Assembly (NCBI RefSeq): GCF_000316195.1
Contig: NZ_JH994111.1
Location: 1,816,062-1,880,061, forward strand
Direction of reading: 5' to 3'
Length of the DNA: 64,000 nt
From: Brachyspira hampsonii 30446
Lineage (GTDB): Bacteria; Spirochaetota; Brachyspiria; Brachyspirales; Brachyspiraceae
Both the position numbers and the translations under genes were made by a program. The notes under the pieces were generated by a model. The model saw only the letters and a list, made by a program, of their open reading frames with translations, was not told where the DNA came from and made no database searches. Positions 7,702 to 17,344 of this stretch are shown here, piece after piece. How positions within the stretch are numbered: the first letter of the stretch is position 1; every line of letters begins with the position of its first letter.

Positions 7702-9543
7702 TTATTTATGAAAATGTTCGTATATATTATTTGCTGCTTTATAGCTTATTCCCGGTATATTTCTAATGCTTTCAAAAGATGCATTTTTTATATTATCTAT
7801 ATTGATAAAATGAGAATACAATTTCTCTATAGTTTTTTTACCTATACCCTCTATGCTTTCAAGTTCGCTTTTAACCATTTCTCTGCTTCTTTTCTTACCA
7901 TGACTGCTATTAACCCATCTGTGAGTCTCATCTCTAACCTTCTGTAAAAAAAGTCTTGCAGGTTCATTATCACTTAATTGTACAGGTTCATTTCTATTTG
8001 GCAAATATATTTCCTCAAACCTTTTAGCTAATGCCATTATAGGCTGTCCTTTTATATCAAGTTCTTTCAATGCCTCTATTGCCGAATTAAGCTGTCCTTT
8101 ACCTCCGTCTATAAGTATTAAGTCTGGGAAAGTAAGATTCTCATCTCTAAGTCTTTTATATCTTCTGTAAACCGCCTCTTTTATAGAAGCAAAGTCATCT
8201 ATGCCTGTAACTGTTTTCATATTAAATATTCTGTAATTCTTATTGTCAGAAACCCCATTAACAAATCTTACCATACCAGCCATAGTATAGCTTCCCTGAA
8301 TATGTGCTATATCGAAAGACTCTATTACAGAAGGTGCTTTTTTCAATTTGAATATCTCCTGAAGCCTTGTTATGCCTAAAGGTATTTCTCTTATCAATGC
8401 CTTTTCTTTAAATAAATGTTTGGCATTCTCATTTGCTATGCTCATTAAACCTTTTTTGCTTTTATCGAGTTTTATATCAACATCTCTGCCTGAAATCTGC
8501 TTTAAATAATCTTTTATTATATCAATATCATTAATAGGAAAATCCGTGGATATAGAAGCCGGTATCAGATTGGCATGAGTATAATATTGAGTAAAGAAAG
8601 CAGAAAGTATTTCAGAATATTTTGATATACCATTTTCAATATAATATTCATCATCATTCGGAGAGTGCATACTGAAAGTTTTTCTGTCTGCAAGCTTACC
8701 TCCCTTAACTGATAAAATAACTATTATATAATTTCCTTTCTCTCCATAAACTCCTATTATATCAATATCATCGCTTTCAGGAATATAAATACTCTGCTCT
8801 ACTGTTATATATTTAAGCAAGTCAATTTTATCTCTTAAATCTTTAGCCGCCTCAAACTCCAGCTTCTCAGCATGAACAAACATCTCTTGTTTTAATCTCG
8901 CAGCTAATTCATCAACATTTCCCTCAAGAAGCATTACAGCATCTTCTATAGTTTTATCATAATCTTCTTCATTTATCAAATCAGCACAAGGAGCACTACA
9001 TTTACCTATATGATAATAAAGACAAGGTCTTATAGGTCTTTTAAGAGGAAAATCATATTTGCATCTTCTCAATTTGAAATTATCAATTATAAACTTTACT
9101 ATATTATCCGCCCTTTCAGCAGCAACATAAGGTCCGTAATATTTTTTATATTTTCTGGCATTATCTTTATCTATTACATTTCTAGCCTTTATCACTCTAG
9201 GAAAATGCTCATTTGTTATTGCTATAAAAGGAAATGATTTCTGATCTTTAAGAAGTATATTATAATGAGGCTTATGCTTTCTTATCATCTCAGCTTCTAA
9301 TATCAAAGCCTCAACTTCATTTTCTGTCAGTATATATTCAATATCCCTTATATGCTCTACTAATGCTGTTGTTTTTGCATCTTTGTTTGAATTATTAAAA
9401 TATGATGAAACTCTTTTCTTTAGCGATTTTGCTTTGCCTATATATATTATTTCAGATTTGGAATCTTTCATAAAATATACTCCGGACTTATCCGGAATAA
9501 TTTTTAATTTTTCATGTATATAACTTTTAACTTCCTGATTCAT
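7702..9543 (-). CDS. uvrC: UvrABC excision nuclease subunit C
   Basis: UvrC makes both incisions around DNA lesions in nucleotide excision repair. The N-terminal GIY-YIG domain shows KSGVYFMKD and IIYIGKAKSLKKRV. A Cys-containing segment with CLYYHIGKCSAPC follows, then a UVR motif with an EKLEFEAAKDLRDKI helix. The C-terminal RNase H-like nuclease has FDIAHIQGS, LILIDGGKGQL and RDETHRWV, carrying the catalytic Asp, Asp and His. Tandem helix-hairpin-helix motifs (SIEGIGKKT, NIPGISYKAA) end the protein. I start at the Met at 9543 (MNQEVKSY), preceded by GAG; the longer reading to 9591 adds 16 hydrophobic residues not found in the family. It is convergent with the radical SAM gene and complete. 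Confidence 0.95.
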   Translation of the reverse strand: MNQEVKSYIHEKLKIIPDKSGVYFMKDSKSEIIYIGKAKSLKKRVSSYFNNSNKDAKTTALVEHIRDIEYILTENEVEALILEAEMIRKHKPHYNILLKDQKSFPFIAITNEHFPRVIKARNVIDKDNARKYKKYYGPYVAAERADNIVKFIIDNFKLRRCKYDFPLKRPIRPCLYYHIGKCSAPCADLINEEDYDKTIEDAVMLLEGNVDELAARLKQEMFVHAEKLEFEAAKDLRDKIDLLKYITVEQSIYIPESDDIDIIGVYGEKGNYIIVILSVKGGKLADRKTFSMHSPNDDEYYIENGISKYSEILSAFFTQYYTHANLIPASISTDFPINDIDIIKDYLKQISGRDVDIKLDKSKKGLMSIANENAKHLFKEKALIREIPLGITRLQEIFKLKKAPSVIESFDIAHIQGSYTMAGMVRFVNGVSDNKNYRIFNMKTVTGIDDFASIKEAVYRRYKRLRDENLTFPDLILIDGGKGQLNSAIEALKELDIKGQPIMALAKRFEEIYLPNRNEPVQLSDNEPARLFLQKVRDETHRWVNSSHGKKRSREMVKSELESIEGIGKKTIEKLYSHFINIDNIKNASFESIRNIPGISYKAANNIYEHFHK

Positions 9544-9639
9544 AATTCTCAACTTTTTATAAATTATACATAAAATAATAAACTTTGTCAAAGAAGTATA
9601 CTATATATTGCTTTGTATAATTTTCAAGACTCTAATTAA

Positions 9640-9694
9640 TAATAGACTTGTAGTTTGTTAATTTAATATTTCTTAATTAGAATAAAGTCTATTA
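9640..9694. repeat. 55-bp palindromic repeat
   Basis: TAATAGACTT (9640-9649) and AAGTCTATTA (9685-9694) are perfect inverted repeats around a 35-bp AT-rich middle. The tips read TAGACTTG and AAAGTCTA, like the outer seven bases of the family-A element ends at 43853 and 62643, but the match stops there. It lies between uvrC and the phosphoribosyltransferase gene. A collapsed element or a weak hairpin are both possible. Confidence 0.4.
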
Positions 9695-9727
9695 TAAAAC
9701 TTTTAAAATATGTTAATTTAAATACAA

Positions 9728-9772
9728 AAAAAACAAACATAATCCTATAAAAAATAAGAAAATGTTTGTTTT
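9728..9772 (-). terminator. Terminator after the phosphoribosyltransferase gene
   Basis: AAAACAAACAT (9730-9740) pairs with ATGTTTGTTTT (9762-9772). Read on the minus strand the stem ends in a T run, 24 nt after the stop codon. It closes the pheS-pheT-phosphoribosyltransferase unit. Confidence 0.7.
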
Positions 9773-9795
9773 ATTTATAATATTAAAATTTATAA

Positions 9796-10194
9796 TTATT
9801 TACTAGAAGCTTTAGTCTCCCATGGAAATAAAAGCCAATTATCATGATTAATATTTTTATAACTGTATCTAGGCTTTATTTTACTTGTATGCTCTCTTAC
9901 AAATAAAGTAGCAATATCAAATTTCTGATCATCAAAATATTTTAGAGTTTCTCCTGTATCTGATATATCATCAACAATTAAAGCAGATTTATTTTTTACT
10001 TTTAATCTCCAAACTTCTTCCATATTTAAAACCATAGGAACTTTAAGTCTATGAGAAAGCATAACCGCAGGTACTAATCCGCCTCTTGCTAATCCGTAAA
10101 TAACTTCATAATGAATCTTTGAATCTTCTATTTGCTTTGCTAATACCTCTATAGCTTCATCTATATTTTCCCAAGTGATTATATCATATTCCAT
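9796..10194 (-). CDS. Phosphoribosyltransferase family protein
   Basis: A short (132-residue) type I phosphoribosyltransferase, the fold that moves a base onto 5-phosphoribosyl diphosphate in purine salvage. The PRPP-binding motif is visible as ALIVDDISDTGETL (about 81-94), and YGLARGGLVPAVML is the upstream pyrophosphate loop. The size and the RGG motif resemble xanthine/guanine phosphoribosyltransferases of the Gpt group, but substrate residues cannot be assigned by eye. It follows pheT by 30 nt on the same strand and ends at a clear terminator, so it is the last gene of that unit. Confidence 0.75.
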   Translation of the reverse strand: MEYDIITWENIDEAIEVLAKQIEDSKIHYEVIYGLARGGLVPAVMLSHRLKVPMVLNMEEVWRLKVKNKSALIVDDISDTGETLKYFDDQKFDIATLFVREHTSKIKPRYSYKNINHDNWLLFPWETKASSK

Positions 10195-10224
10195 TATACA
10201 TAAACCTTCTTTAATCTTTAAAAA

Positions 10225-12648
10225 TTAGGATCTTAAATTAATATCAAATCTAGTTTTAAGCATTTCAAGCAAAGATTTTTCCACACTATTAATATCTTCT
10301 TCTCTTAAAGTTTTATTAGGATCATAATATGTTATAGATATTGCTATGGACTGTTTTCCTTCTTCAACCTGTTCGCCTACATATCTATCAACTACACTTA
10401 CATTCTGTATAATATTATTAAACTTAGTTATAGATTTAATAACCTTGCTGAACTCTATATCATTACTGCAAACCAAAGCTAAATCTCTAAATACAGCAGG
10501 ATATTTTCCTATATCTTTTAATTTCTGTTTTTTAACTCTCTCTTTAACCAACTTCAAAGTTTTTCTGATATCAATATCCAAGAAATATACTTCACCGTTT
10601 ATATCAAAAAGTTTAAGAAGTTTAGGATGAAGTCTTCCAATAATACCTATTTTCTCTCCGAATATAACAATCTCACCAGACATAGTAGGTATGAACCATT
10701 TATGCTCTTTAGGTACCAAATTATAATCAGTGCATTTTAAATCTCTTATTAAAAGCTCTTCTGCAACTCCGCTCATATCAAAGAAATCATAAGCCCTAGC
10801 TTCTTTATTCCATAATTTTTCCTGATAAAGTCCGAACATAACAGCAGACAAATGCTTTTCTTCTATAAAGTTTTCATTTTCCTTATAGAATATATTTCCT
10901 ACTTCAAATAAAGCCCCATTTTTATGTCTATGATTATGATTATAAGCTACACTATTAAGAAGAGAAGCTAAAGTTGTAGGTCTTAAAACATCCATTTCAT
11001 TAGTTAATGGATTTACCACTTTTATCAATTTTTCTTCTTCTATTCCCATAGCCTTAAATACATTGCTGTCCCCCATAGAATACTGCTTAGTTTCATAAAG
11101 ACCATAAGAAGCCATTCTATGCTTAACAAAGCTCACTTCAGCATAATCTGTATTTATAGGATTACATTTTATATGAGGCACATTTGTAGATATATTATTG
11201 TAACCATATACCCTTGCTATTTCCTCAATCAAATCCTCAGCTATTGATAAATCATGTCTGTAATAAGGTATCTCTACTTTAAGATTATTCTCTCCAAGTG
11301 CTACAGCTTTAAATCCGTATCTTTTAAATATAGAAGATATTTCCATCTTACTCATATTAAGACCTAAATATCTTTTTACAAGTCCGCAGTCAAACACTAT
11401 TATATTCGTATCAAACTGCTTAACATTTACCTCTTTAGATCTTGAAGCTATTTTGCATGAATTATCTAAAGTAACTATCAAATCAACAACTCTATTCAAA
11501 GCAGCAAGTGTAAGAGTATGATCTATATCTCTTTCAAATCTGTATGAAGCATCTGTTTTAGTCTTAGTTGCTATTGTAGATTTTTTCACCGCTATATGAT
11601 CAAAATATGCACTTTCTATTAAAATATTTTTAGTATCATTTTCAATTTTAGTGAAATCGCCTCCCATAACTCCAGCAACACCCATAGGTTTTTCGCTGTC
11701 AGCTACTACTAAAACTTCATCTGTAAGTTCTATTTCTCTGCCGTCAAGCAAAGTAATTTTTTCTCCGTTTCTGGCATTTCTAACTATAACTTTACCGTCT
11801 TTTATCTTATCAAAATCATAAGCATGCAAAGGCTGTCCATATTCAAGCATAACATAATTTGTAACATCCACTATATTATTAACAGGATTTATACCGCACA
11901 TTATTAATCTTTTCTGCATCCAATCTGGAGAAGGTCCTACAGTTATATCTTTTATAAGTCTCCCTACATATTTATAGCAGCTGTCAGTATTTTCTATTGT
12001 TATATCTATATTTCCGCCTGCAGCATCATAAGTATTAACAGATGGAATACTCACTCTTCTTTCTAAAACCAAAGAACATTCTCTGGCAAAACCTATAATA
12101 CTTACCAAATCTCCTCTGTTTGCTGTGATTTCAACATTAAATATATGATCTGTGCTTCCTACTATAGTAGAAAGCGAATTTCCTAATATACTGTCTTTAT
12201 CAGCATTAACTTTTTCAATATCTTCATCTAATATCCATATACCATATACGCCTTCCAATTCTTCATATCCCAATTCTGTTCTGGAACATAGCATACCATT
12301 ACTTTCAAAACCTCTTATAGAAGCTTTTTTTATGGTCAATCCGTTTGGAAGTTTGGCACCTATCATAGCCACAGGAACATATATACCCTCTTTTACATTA
12401 GGAGCACCGCATACTATTGAGAGTGTATCTCCATCGCCAACATCAACTTTACATACACTTAATTTATCCGCATCAGGATGTTTATGTACAGATGTTATTT
12501 TACCGATAATAACACCCGGTATATCACCTCCTGTAGTTTCTATAGATGAAATCTCACTTCCTGCTAAAGTTATTTTTTCAGCAATTTCCTCTACACTAAA
12601 TCCGTCTAAATTAACAAATTCTTTTAGCCAACTTAATGGAACTCTCAT
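10225..12648 (-). CDS. pheT: Phenylalanine-tRNA ligase beta subunit
   Basis: PheT forms the alpha2-beta2 phenylalanyl-tRNA synthetase with PheS and provides tRNA binding and editing. The 807-residue length is normal. Domains in order: the N-terminal MRVPLSWLKEFV segment, an EMAP-like tRNA-binding domain (about 40-150, with HPDADKLSVCKVDVG), the B3/B4 editing region (VEITANRGD, TNYVMLEYGQPLHAYD), the B5 domain, the catalytic-like core (PLTNEMDVLRPTTLASLL) and the C-terminal ferredoxin-fold anticodon-binding domain (KYPAVFRDLALV). pheS lies 132 nt upstream on the same strand. The gap contains a 15-bp tandem repeat. Confidence 0.97.
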   Translation of the reverse strand: MRVPLSWLKEFVNLDGFSVEEIAEKITLAGSEISSIETTGGDIPGVIIGKITSVHKHPDADKLSVCKVDVGDGDTLSIVCGAPNVKEGIYVPVAMIGAKLPNGLTIKKASIRGFESNGMLCSRTELGYEELEGVYGIWILDEDIEKVNADKDSILGNSLSTIVGSTDHIFNVEITANRGDLVSIIGFARECSLVLERRVSIPSVNTYDAAGGNIDITIENTDSCYKYVGRLIKDITVGPSPDWMQKRLIMCGINPVNNIVDVTNYVMLEYGQPLHAYDFDKIKDGKVIVRNARNGEKITLLDGREIELTDEVLVVADSEKPMGVAGVMGGDFTKIENDTKNILIESAYFDHIAVKKSTIATKTKTDASYRFERDIDHTLTLAALNRVVDLIVTLDNSCKIASRSKEVNVKQFDTNIIVFDCGLVKRYLGLNMSKMEISSIFKRYGFKAVALGENNLKVEIPYYRHDLSIAEDLIEEIARVYGYNNISTNVPHIKCNPINTDYAEVSFVKHRMASYGLYETKQYSMGDSNVFKAMGIEEEKLIKVVNPLTNEMDVLRPTTLASLLNSVAYNHNHRHKNGALFEVGNIFYKENENFIEEKHLSAVMFGLYQEKLWNKEARAYDFFDMSGVAEELLIRDLKCTDYNLVPKEHKWFIPTMSGEIVIFGEKIGIIGRLHPKLLKLFDINGEVYFLDIDIRKTLKLVKERVKKQKLKDIGKYPAVFRDLALVCSNDIEFSKVIKSITKFNNIIQNVSVVDRYVGEQVEEGKQSIAISITYYDPNKTLREEDINSVEKSLLEMLKTRFDINLRS

Positions 12649-12696
12649 TATTATATCCTCAACTTAATTCTATTAAAAAATTATTTTTTTTTATTA

Positions 12697-12741
12697 TTGT
12701 TGTTATGTATCTTGTTGTTATGTATCTTGTTATTATCTATT
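12697..12741. repeat. 15-bp tandem repeat between pheS and pheT
   Basis: TTGTTGTTATGTATC occurs twice in perfect tandem (12697-12711, 12712-12726), followed by a degraded third copy. It lies in the pheS-pheT gap and is non-coding in all frames considered. Nothing else was seen in that gap. Confidence 0.8.
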
Positions 12742-12780
12742 TCAGCCTCTATACTTATTTTATTAAATATTCTTAGAATT

Positions 12781-13800
12781 TTACCATTGTTTTAAGAAAT
12801 CTATATCATTCTCATAAAACATTCTTATATCAGTTATTCCATATTTAATCATAGCTACTCTTTCTATACCCATTCCGAATGCAAAGCCTGTATATTTATT
12901 TGTATCATATCCAACATGTTTAAATACATTAGGATGAATCATACCAGCTCCCATAAGTTCAAGCCAGCCTTCTCCGCCGCAAGTTTTACATCCGCTTCCG
13001 CCGCATATTACGCAAGTAGCACTCAAATCAGCACCGGGCTCTACAAATGGAAAATAATCCGGTCTTAATCTTATCTGTGTCTTATCACCGAACATTTTTT
13101 TACAGAATAGCTCTAATATCCCTTTTAAATCATTAAAACTTATTCCATTATCAACCATAATCCCTTCAACTTGATGAAATACAGGTGAATGTTTTGAATC
13201 TATAGCATCTCTTCTGGCACATTTACCCGGTGAAACAACGGCTATAGGAGGAGGCGTCTCCATCATGGTTCTTATCTGCATGCCTGATGTATGAGTTCTA
13301 AGTACATGATCTTTAGATATAAAGAAAGAGTCATGACTATCTCTTGAAGGGTGATAATAAGGTATATTTAATGCCTCAAAATTATGAAAATCATCTTCTA
13401 TTTCATTGCCTTCCACAACTCTAAAACCTATTTCTGTTAAAATCGAAACTATTTCCTCTTCCACTTTAGTAAGAAGATTAACTCCTACAGATTTAGGTCT
13501 TCTTCCAGGCATAGTTATATCTATTTTATTTTTCTCTAAAGAAGATAAAAACTCGCGTTCAGATATTAAATTCTTCTTCTCTAATAAAGAATTCTCACAA
13601 TAACTCTTTATCTCATTAATCTTTTTTCCAAACTCTTTCTTCTCCTCAATATTATCTATAGAGGATAAACTTTTTAAAAGCTCTGTTATCTTTCCTTTTC
13701 GGCCTAAATAATGAATTCTTATATCATCTATTTCAGCCTGAGTATTAGCATTTTCTATACTGTTTTTTAAAAAGCTATGAAGCTCCTCGAGATTCTCCAT
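12781..13800 (-). CDS. pheS: Phenylalanine-tRNA ligase alpha subunit
   Basis: PheS carries the class II catalytic site that activates phenylalanine and charges tRNA-Phe. It has 339 residues, the usual size. The N-terminal coiled coil (about 1-85) is followed by the core: HPSRDSHDSFF, LRTHTSGMQIRTM (class II motif 2 region) and FVEPGADLSATCVICGG. The C-terminal GFAFGMGIERVAMIKYGI is class II motif 3. A C-x2-C...C-x2-C pattern (CVICGGSGCKTC), seen in many PheS proteins, is present. A promoter lies just upstream (13837-13865). It is transcribed ahead of pheT and the phosphoribosyltransferase. Confidence 0.97.
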   Translation of the reverse strand: MENLEELHSFLKNSIENANTQAEIDDIRIHYLGRKGKITELLKSLSSIDNIEEKKEFGKKINEIKSYCENSLLEKKNLISEREFLSSLEKNKIDITMPGRRPKSVGVNLLTKVEEEIVSILTEIGFRVVEGNEIEDDFHNFEALNIPYYHPSRDSHDSFFISKDHVLRTHTSGMQIRTMMETPPPIAVVSPGKCARRDAIDSKHSPVFHQVEGIMVDNGISFNDLKGILELFCKKMFGDKTQIRLRPDYFPFVEPGADLSATCVICGGSGCKTCGGEGWLELMGAGMIHPNVFKHVGYDTNKYTGFAFGMGIERVAMIKYGITDIRMFYENDIDFLKQW

Positions 13801-13836
13801 TGATTTTTCCTATAACATAAAATTGAATACTATTAT

Positions 13837-13865
13837 ATTATACCATAAAATTATTTTCAATACAA
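13837..13865 (-). promoter_or_regulatory. pheS promoter
   Basis: On the minus strand: TTGTAT (-35), 17-nt spacer, TATAAT (-10), ending 36 nt before the pheS start. No T-box leader is possible in this short space. Confidence 0.6.
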
Positions 13866-13909
13866 TAAAAAAATGATATAATATATTAATGATTTCTATT
13901 TATAATAAT

Positions 13910-14716
13910 TTAAAAAATTTTTTCTATATTTTCAATAAGAATTTTAATTCTTTCTAAAACATTTTCATCATTTTTATTACAGAATAAAATATTTTTGATA
14001 TCTCTATCAAAATTATTTGGAATTTTACGGCATAGTTTAAATACATAATCTAAAAGCTTCTTTTCACCTACATGCAGCTCTTCATTTAATGCAAATAAAA
14101 TATCAAAATATGATGATAATATAGCCGTAATCCTATGATTAATACTCACAATATCATTTCTTTTTACTGCTTTTTCTAACTGCTCATAAAAAGATGCTAT
14201 TTTCTTGCCGTACATAACATTAAAATTTTTTTCTATTATGTTGTTTTTTAATTTCTTAGGATATTCTTCATTTAATTCGCCTTGAAACTTCTTAAATTTT
14301 CCGCCTTTATCATAAAGTATATTAGAATGTTTTATATTGTATAAAAAAGCAGTAGTATATCCTATCTTTGCATTGCAGCCTCTCCATACATATTCAAGCT
14401 CTCCCTCAGCCCAAGATAAATCCCTATACATAAAATCTAAGCATATACCGCTGTCTTTTAATATCATCTCATCGCCATGCTCAAAATAATCATTGCCTAT
14501 TTCATAATAAGAAGCATGTTTCTCAGCAAACTTTCTTCTAAGCTCTATATCTTCGCTGCTGTTTAATAAACCTTTGGAATATACATAAATGTCATAATCT
14601 GACATATCATCATTTATCAAACTGCTCCTTGATCCTGATAAAACTATAGAATCAATATTATTATTATTTTCAGTAATTATTTTTATATAATCATTTAGTA
14701 TGTCATTTAAATACAT
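13910..14716 (-). CDS. Nucleotidyltransferase-fold protein (DUF4037-like)
   Basis: It has a minimal nucleotidyltransferase signature: SIVLSGSRSS followed by SDYDIYVYS, the GS...DxD pattern that binds metal and nucleotide, and a later CLDFMYRD that can supply the third Asp. The rest is helical, with WAEGELEYVWRG and a long C-terminal region like DUF4037 proteins. The Met at 14716 is preferred because it has a GGAAG site at good spacing; the TTG four codons earlier does not. There is no HEPN partner, so a MNT-HEPN toxin-antitoxin pair is not supported. The target (small molecule or macromolecule) is unknown. Confidence 0.6.
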   Translation of the reverse strand: MYLNDILNDYIKIITENNNNIDSIVLSGSRSSLINDDMSDYDIYVYSKGLLNSSEDIELRRKFAEKHASYYEIGNDYFEHGDEMILKDSGICLDFMYRDLSWAEGELEYVWRGCNAKIGYTTAFLYNIKHSNILYDKGGKFKKFQGELNEEYPKKLKNNIIEKNFNVMYGKKIASFYEQLEKAVKRNDIVSINHRITAILSSYFDILFALNEELHVGEKKLLDYVFKLCRKIPNNFDRDIKNILFCNKNDENVLERIKILIENIEKIF

Positions 14717-14768
14717 AAAAACTTCCAAGTATTCTATTTTTTCTCCAATAAATAATTACTTTAAATAA

Positions 14769-15086
14769 TCACTTTATTGAATTTGTTATGCCTTCTTTTA
14801 CTCTATCTAATTCTTCTGCTGCCTTTTTAAATTCTGATTCTAAAGATTTAGAAGCATCTTCTATAGCTTTGGAAGGATCAATATTTTCTATAGCTTTTGA
14901 GAAATTATCAAGTCCTTTTTCTGCTGTATCTCCTGCTTTTTCTACGCTATCCTGTAATTTCTTTGAAGCATTATCTATTTTTTTATTTATAGCATCTGCT
15001 GCTTTATCTATCGCACTTTTATCTTTCTCACATGAAAAACTAAATAATGATAAAATAATAACCAAATAAAATATAATACTTTTCAT
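14769..15086 (-). CDS. Small lipoprotein with amphipathic helical repeats
   Basis: A signal peptide MKSIIFYLVIILSLFSFSC ends in a lipobox with the acylated Cys. The mature part of about 87 residues is one long Lys/Ala/Asp-rich amphipathic helix with repeated patterns like DAINKKIDNASKKLQD and KAIEDASKSLES, resembling YtxH/apolipoprotein-like stress proteins. I start at the Met at 15086, since the residues before it do not fit a signal peptide. It lies 54 nt after the TPR gene on the same strand. Function is unknown. Confidence 0.7.
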   Translation of the reverse strand: MKSIIFYLVIILSLFSFSCEKDKSAIDKAADAINKKIDNASKKLQDSVEKAGDTAEKGLDNFSKAIENIDPSKAIEDASKSLESEFKKAAEELDRVKEGITNSIK

Positions 15087-15140
15087 AATATAATAAACTC
15101 CATATTTTTTTGTATAATTATAATAATTAATATGCATTTG

Positions 15141-17195
15141 TCAAGATATTGGAGAATTAGATATATAAACATTTATCTTATATTTATTTTTCATATTTTT
15201 TGAATTATATATACTAGTAGCTTTTGCAAGTCTGTCATTAAACTTTTCAACTAGAAAATCTGCATCTTTCACTTTAGGTGCTAGTATCACCTCTTTTAAT
15301 GACTTGTTATCAAATATATAAAGATAATTTTTATAAGAGCGTTTCATTTTATTATCTATATGAAGAGGATTGCTTCCATACTCTACAAGCTGTATAATAC
15401 GCATCTCCTGCTCTTCTATAAATGAAGCATCTTTTATTAAATACTGAATATTCATAAGAAGCTGATACGATAATGACAATTCTTCTGAATTAAAATCTTT
15501 GATAATTTTAAATATAGAATTGAATATATAACCTACATTGTTTTTTAATTTTTCATAAACTTTTTTATCATAGCTCCAAACATTATACTCTTTATTTAAA
15601 TCAATGATAATATTATCATAATCCGATTCGCATGGATTGAATATTATTTCATTATTTTTAGAATTGTAATATAAAACAAAATATAAAGGCAAAGTCTGTT
15701 CATTATAGAATTCTATATTAGAATAATTATTTTTATCATAAGAAAATGAAAATACTATGCTGCTATTTAAATTATTAAATGAAGTATCAAAAAATGACTT
15801 ATCAAATACCAAGCAGCAGCCTGTACCCTCTTTATTATCAGATTTTCCATATAGTCTGTACATAGTAAGAGAATCTTTGCATCTGCTGAATGATGTCTGT
15901 AATGCAATAAAATTATTAATATTTCCATATTTGGAATTTAATTTATTATTTCTAAGAAGCTGCATCAATATCTTTCCTTCTTTAGGATCATTTGCATTTT
16001 TTATGCTTGTCATTCTAAGTTTATTTTTCTTTAAGTATGTATTATATTTCGAGCTGTCTGATTTATCGTATCTCTTATCAAAGGCCATATCATCAAATAC
16101 TTCAATGCTTGTATAATGGGATATCTCATTAATCTTATCATCATCTTTTACTGATACCAAATACAAAAATACATATTGTAATATCCATAGCTTTTTTAAT
16201 TTTATTCTGTTATTAATATCTATATCTCTTACTATAAAATTAAAATATTCTTCTTTTTCTTCTGTCCAAAAATTATCTTCTTTTAATATTATATTAATAA
16301 TTTTTTCTATCCCTATATATTCTATAAACCTTGATATAATACCGAATATATTAAGACTTTTAGAATCTTTAATATTCAATATAAGACTTAAAGCATAATC
16401 ATACTGCTCTAAACCTATAAGAGCCTCAGATTTCAGAAAATATATTCTGTCATATATAGTATCATTTTCTATCATGCCTATTTCTATATACTCTATATAA
16501 TCCTTATTTTTTATGATGGTGTCTCCCTTTGAATTTTTTTCATCTAAAATTGATAAAGATTTATCCAAACATTCTATAGCCTCTTTATATTTCTTTATAT
16601 TGATAAAAAGACTAGCCTTATTTAAATAAATCACCTCCAAAGACTTATTTATACTTACAGCTTTATCATATACAGCAAAAGCCTCTTCTATTTTGCCAAT
16701 CTTCTCTAATACTATGGCAACATTCAAATAAGCATAATCATACCCAAGTTCTAAAGCCTTATTAAAATAAAATAATGCATCTTCATATCGCTCAAGCCTT
16801 GAATATATAACGCCTATATTAAAATAAGATATCTCAGATTTATCATTTATTTCTAATGCCATATTAAATGCATATAAAGCCTCATCAAATGCCATTAACT
16901 TCGCAAGTATTATACCTTTATTGATAAAAGCCTTTTCATAAATAGGATTAATCTCTATAGCTTTGCTGTAATAATCTATAGCCTCTTCATATCTATTTAA
17001 ATAATATAATGTTAATGCAGTTTTATAATAACTTCTTGCAAAATATCTGTCTATATAATTTCTATCAAGCTCATCATTATTATTTTCAAAATAACTTATA
17101 ATCTTTAAATATATTCTAAGTGCTGAAGAATATTTTTCTAAATTAAAATAAAATCTAGCCTGAATAAACATATTTTCTATTCTATCTTTCAGCAT
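15141..17195 (-). CDS. Tetratricopeptide repeat protein with C-terminal DUF2971-like domain
   Basis: The N-terminal half (about 1-290) is a run of TPR units with the usual pattern, for example YEEAIDYYSKAIEINP, FDEALYAFNMALEIN and YEDALFYFNKALELG, a protein-binding scaffold. The C-terminal half begins with EISHYTSIEVFDDM and MTSIKNANDPKEG and includes FSRCKDSLTMYRLYG, matching DUF2971, a domain of unknown function often linked to NAD/ADP-ribose-like chemistry only by speculation. The Met at 17195 has a GGAGAA site. There is no signal peptide, so it is cytosolic. It is divergent from trpB. Confidence 0.7.
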   Translation of the reverse strand: MLKDRIENMFIQARFYFNLEKYSSALRIYLKIISYFENNNDELDRNYIDRYFARSYYKTALTLYYLNRYEEAIDYYSKAIEINPIYEKAFINKGIILAKLMAFDEALYAFNMALEINDKSEISYFNIGVIYSRLERYEDALFYFNKALELGYDYAYLNVAIVLEKIGKIEEAFAVYDKAVSINKSLEVIYLNKASLFINIKKYKEAIECLDKSLSILDEKNSKGDTIIKNKDYIEYIEIGMIENDTIYDRIYFLKSEALIGLEQYDYALSLILNIKDSKSLNIFGIISRFIEYIGIEKIINIILKEDNFWTEEKEEYFNFIVRDIDINNRIKLKKLWILQYVFLYLVSVKDDDKINEISHYTSIEVFDDMAFDKRYDKSDSSKYNTYLKKNKLRMTSIKNANDPKEGKILMQLLRNNKLNSKYGNINNFIALQTSFSRCKDSLTMYRLYGKSDNKEGTGCCLVFDKSFFDTSFNNLNSSIVFSFSYDKNNYSNIEFYNEQTLPLYFVLYYNSKNNEIIFNPCESDYDNIIIDLNKEYNVWSYDKKVYEKLKNNVGYIFNSIFKIIKDFNSEELSLSYQLLMNIQYLIKDASFIEEQEMRIIQLVEYGSNPLHIDNKMKRSYKNYLYIFDNKSLKEVILAPKVKDADFLVEKFNDRLAKATSIYNSKNMKNKYKINVYISNSPIS

Positions 17196-17242
17196 AAAAA
17201 GTTCTCCAATAATTAGTATCATTTTATTATAAACCATTTTTT

Positions 17243-17298
17243 AATTATATAAAATTCTTTAATTATATAAAAATACTATAATTATATAAAAATACTAT
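17243..17298. repeat. AT tandem repeat upstream of trpB
   Basis: Three tandem copies of AATTATATAAAAATACTAT (19 bp; the first copy is a variant of 18) end exactly at the trpB -35 hexamer. It may act as an A/T-rich upstream element or a binding array. Confidence 0.75.
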
Positions 17299-17325
17299 TG
17301 ACAAATTTTTTATACATGTTAATAT
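17298..17325 (+). promoter_or_regulatory. trpB promoter
   Basis: A perfect TTGACA (17298-17303), a 16-nt spacer, and TAATAT (17320-17325). The -10 overlaps the palindrome at 17321-17344. Confidence 0.75.
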
Positions 17326-17344
17326 TACTATATAGAGTAATATT
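17321..17344. promoter_or_regulatory. Palindromic operator at the trpB promoter
   Basis: AATATTACT-N6-AGTAATATT is a perfect 9+9 bp inverted repeat overlapping the -10 and likely the transcription start. AATATTACTA also recurs as a direct repeat at 17339-17348. The placement suits a dimeric repressor. It does not look like the E. coli TrpR operator. Confidence 0.65.

Noticed and set aside
13910-14716. Toxin-antitoxin of MNT-HEPN type
   Set aside because: There is a nucleotidyltransferase signature but no small HEPN neighbour, and the protein is longer than MNT antitoxins.
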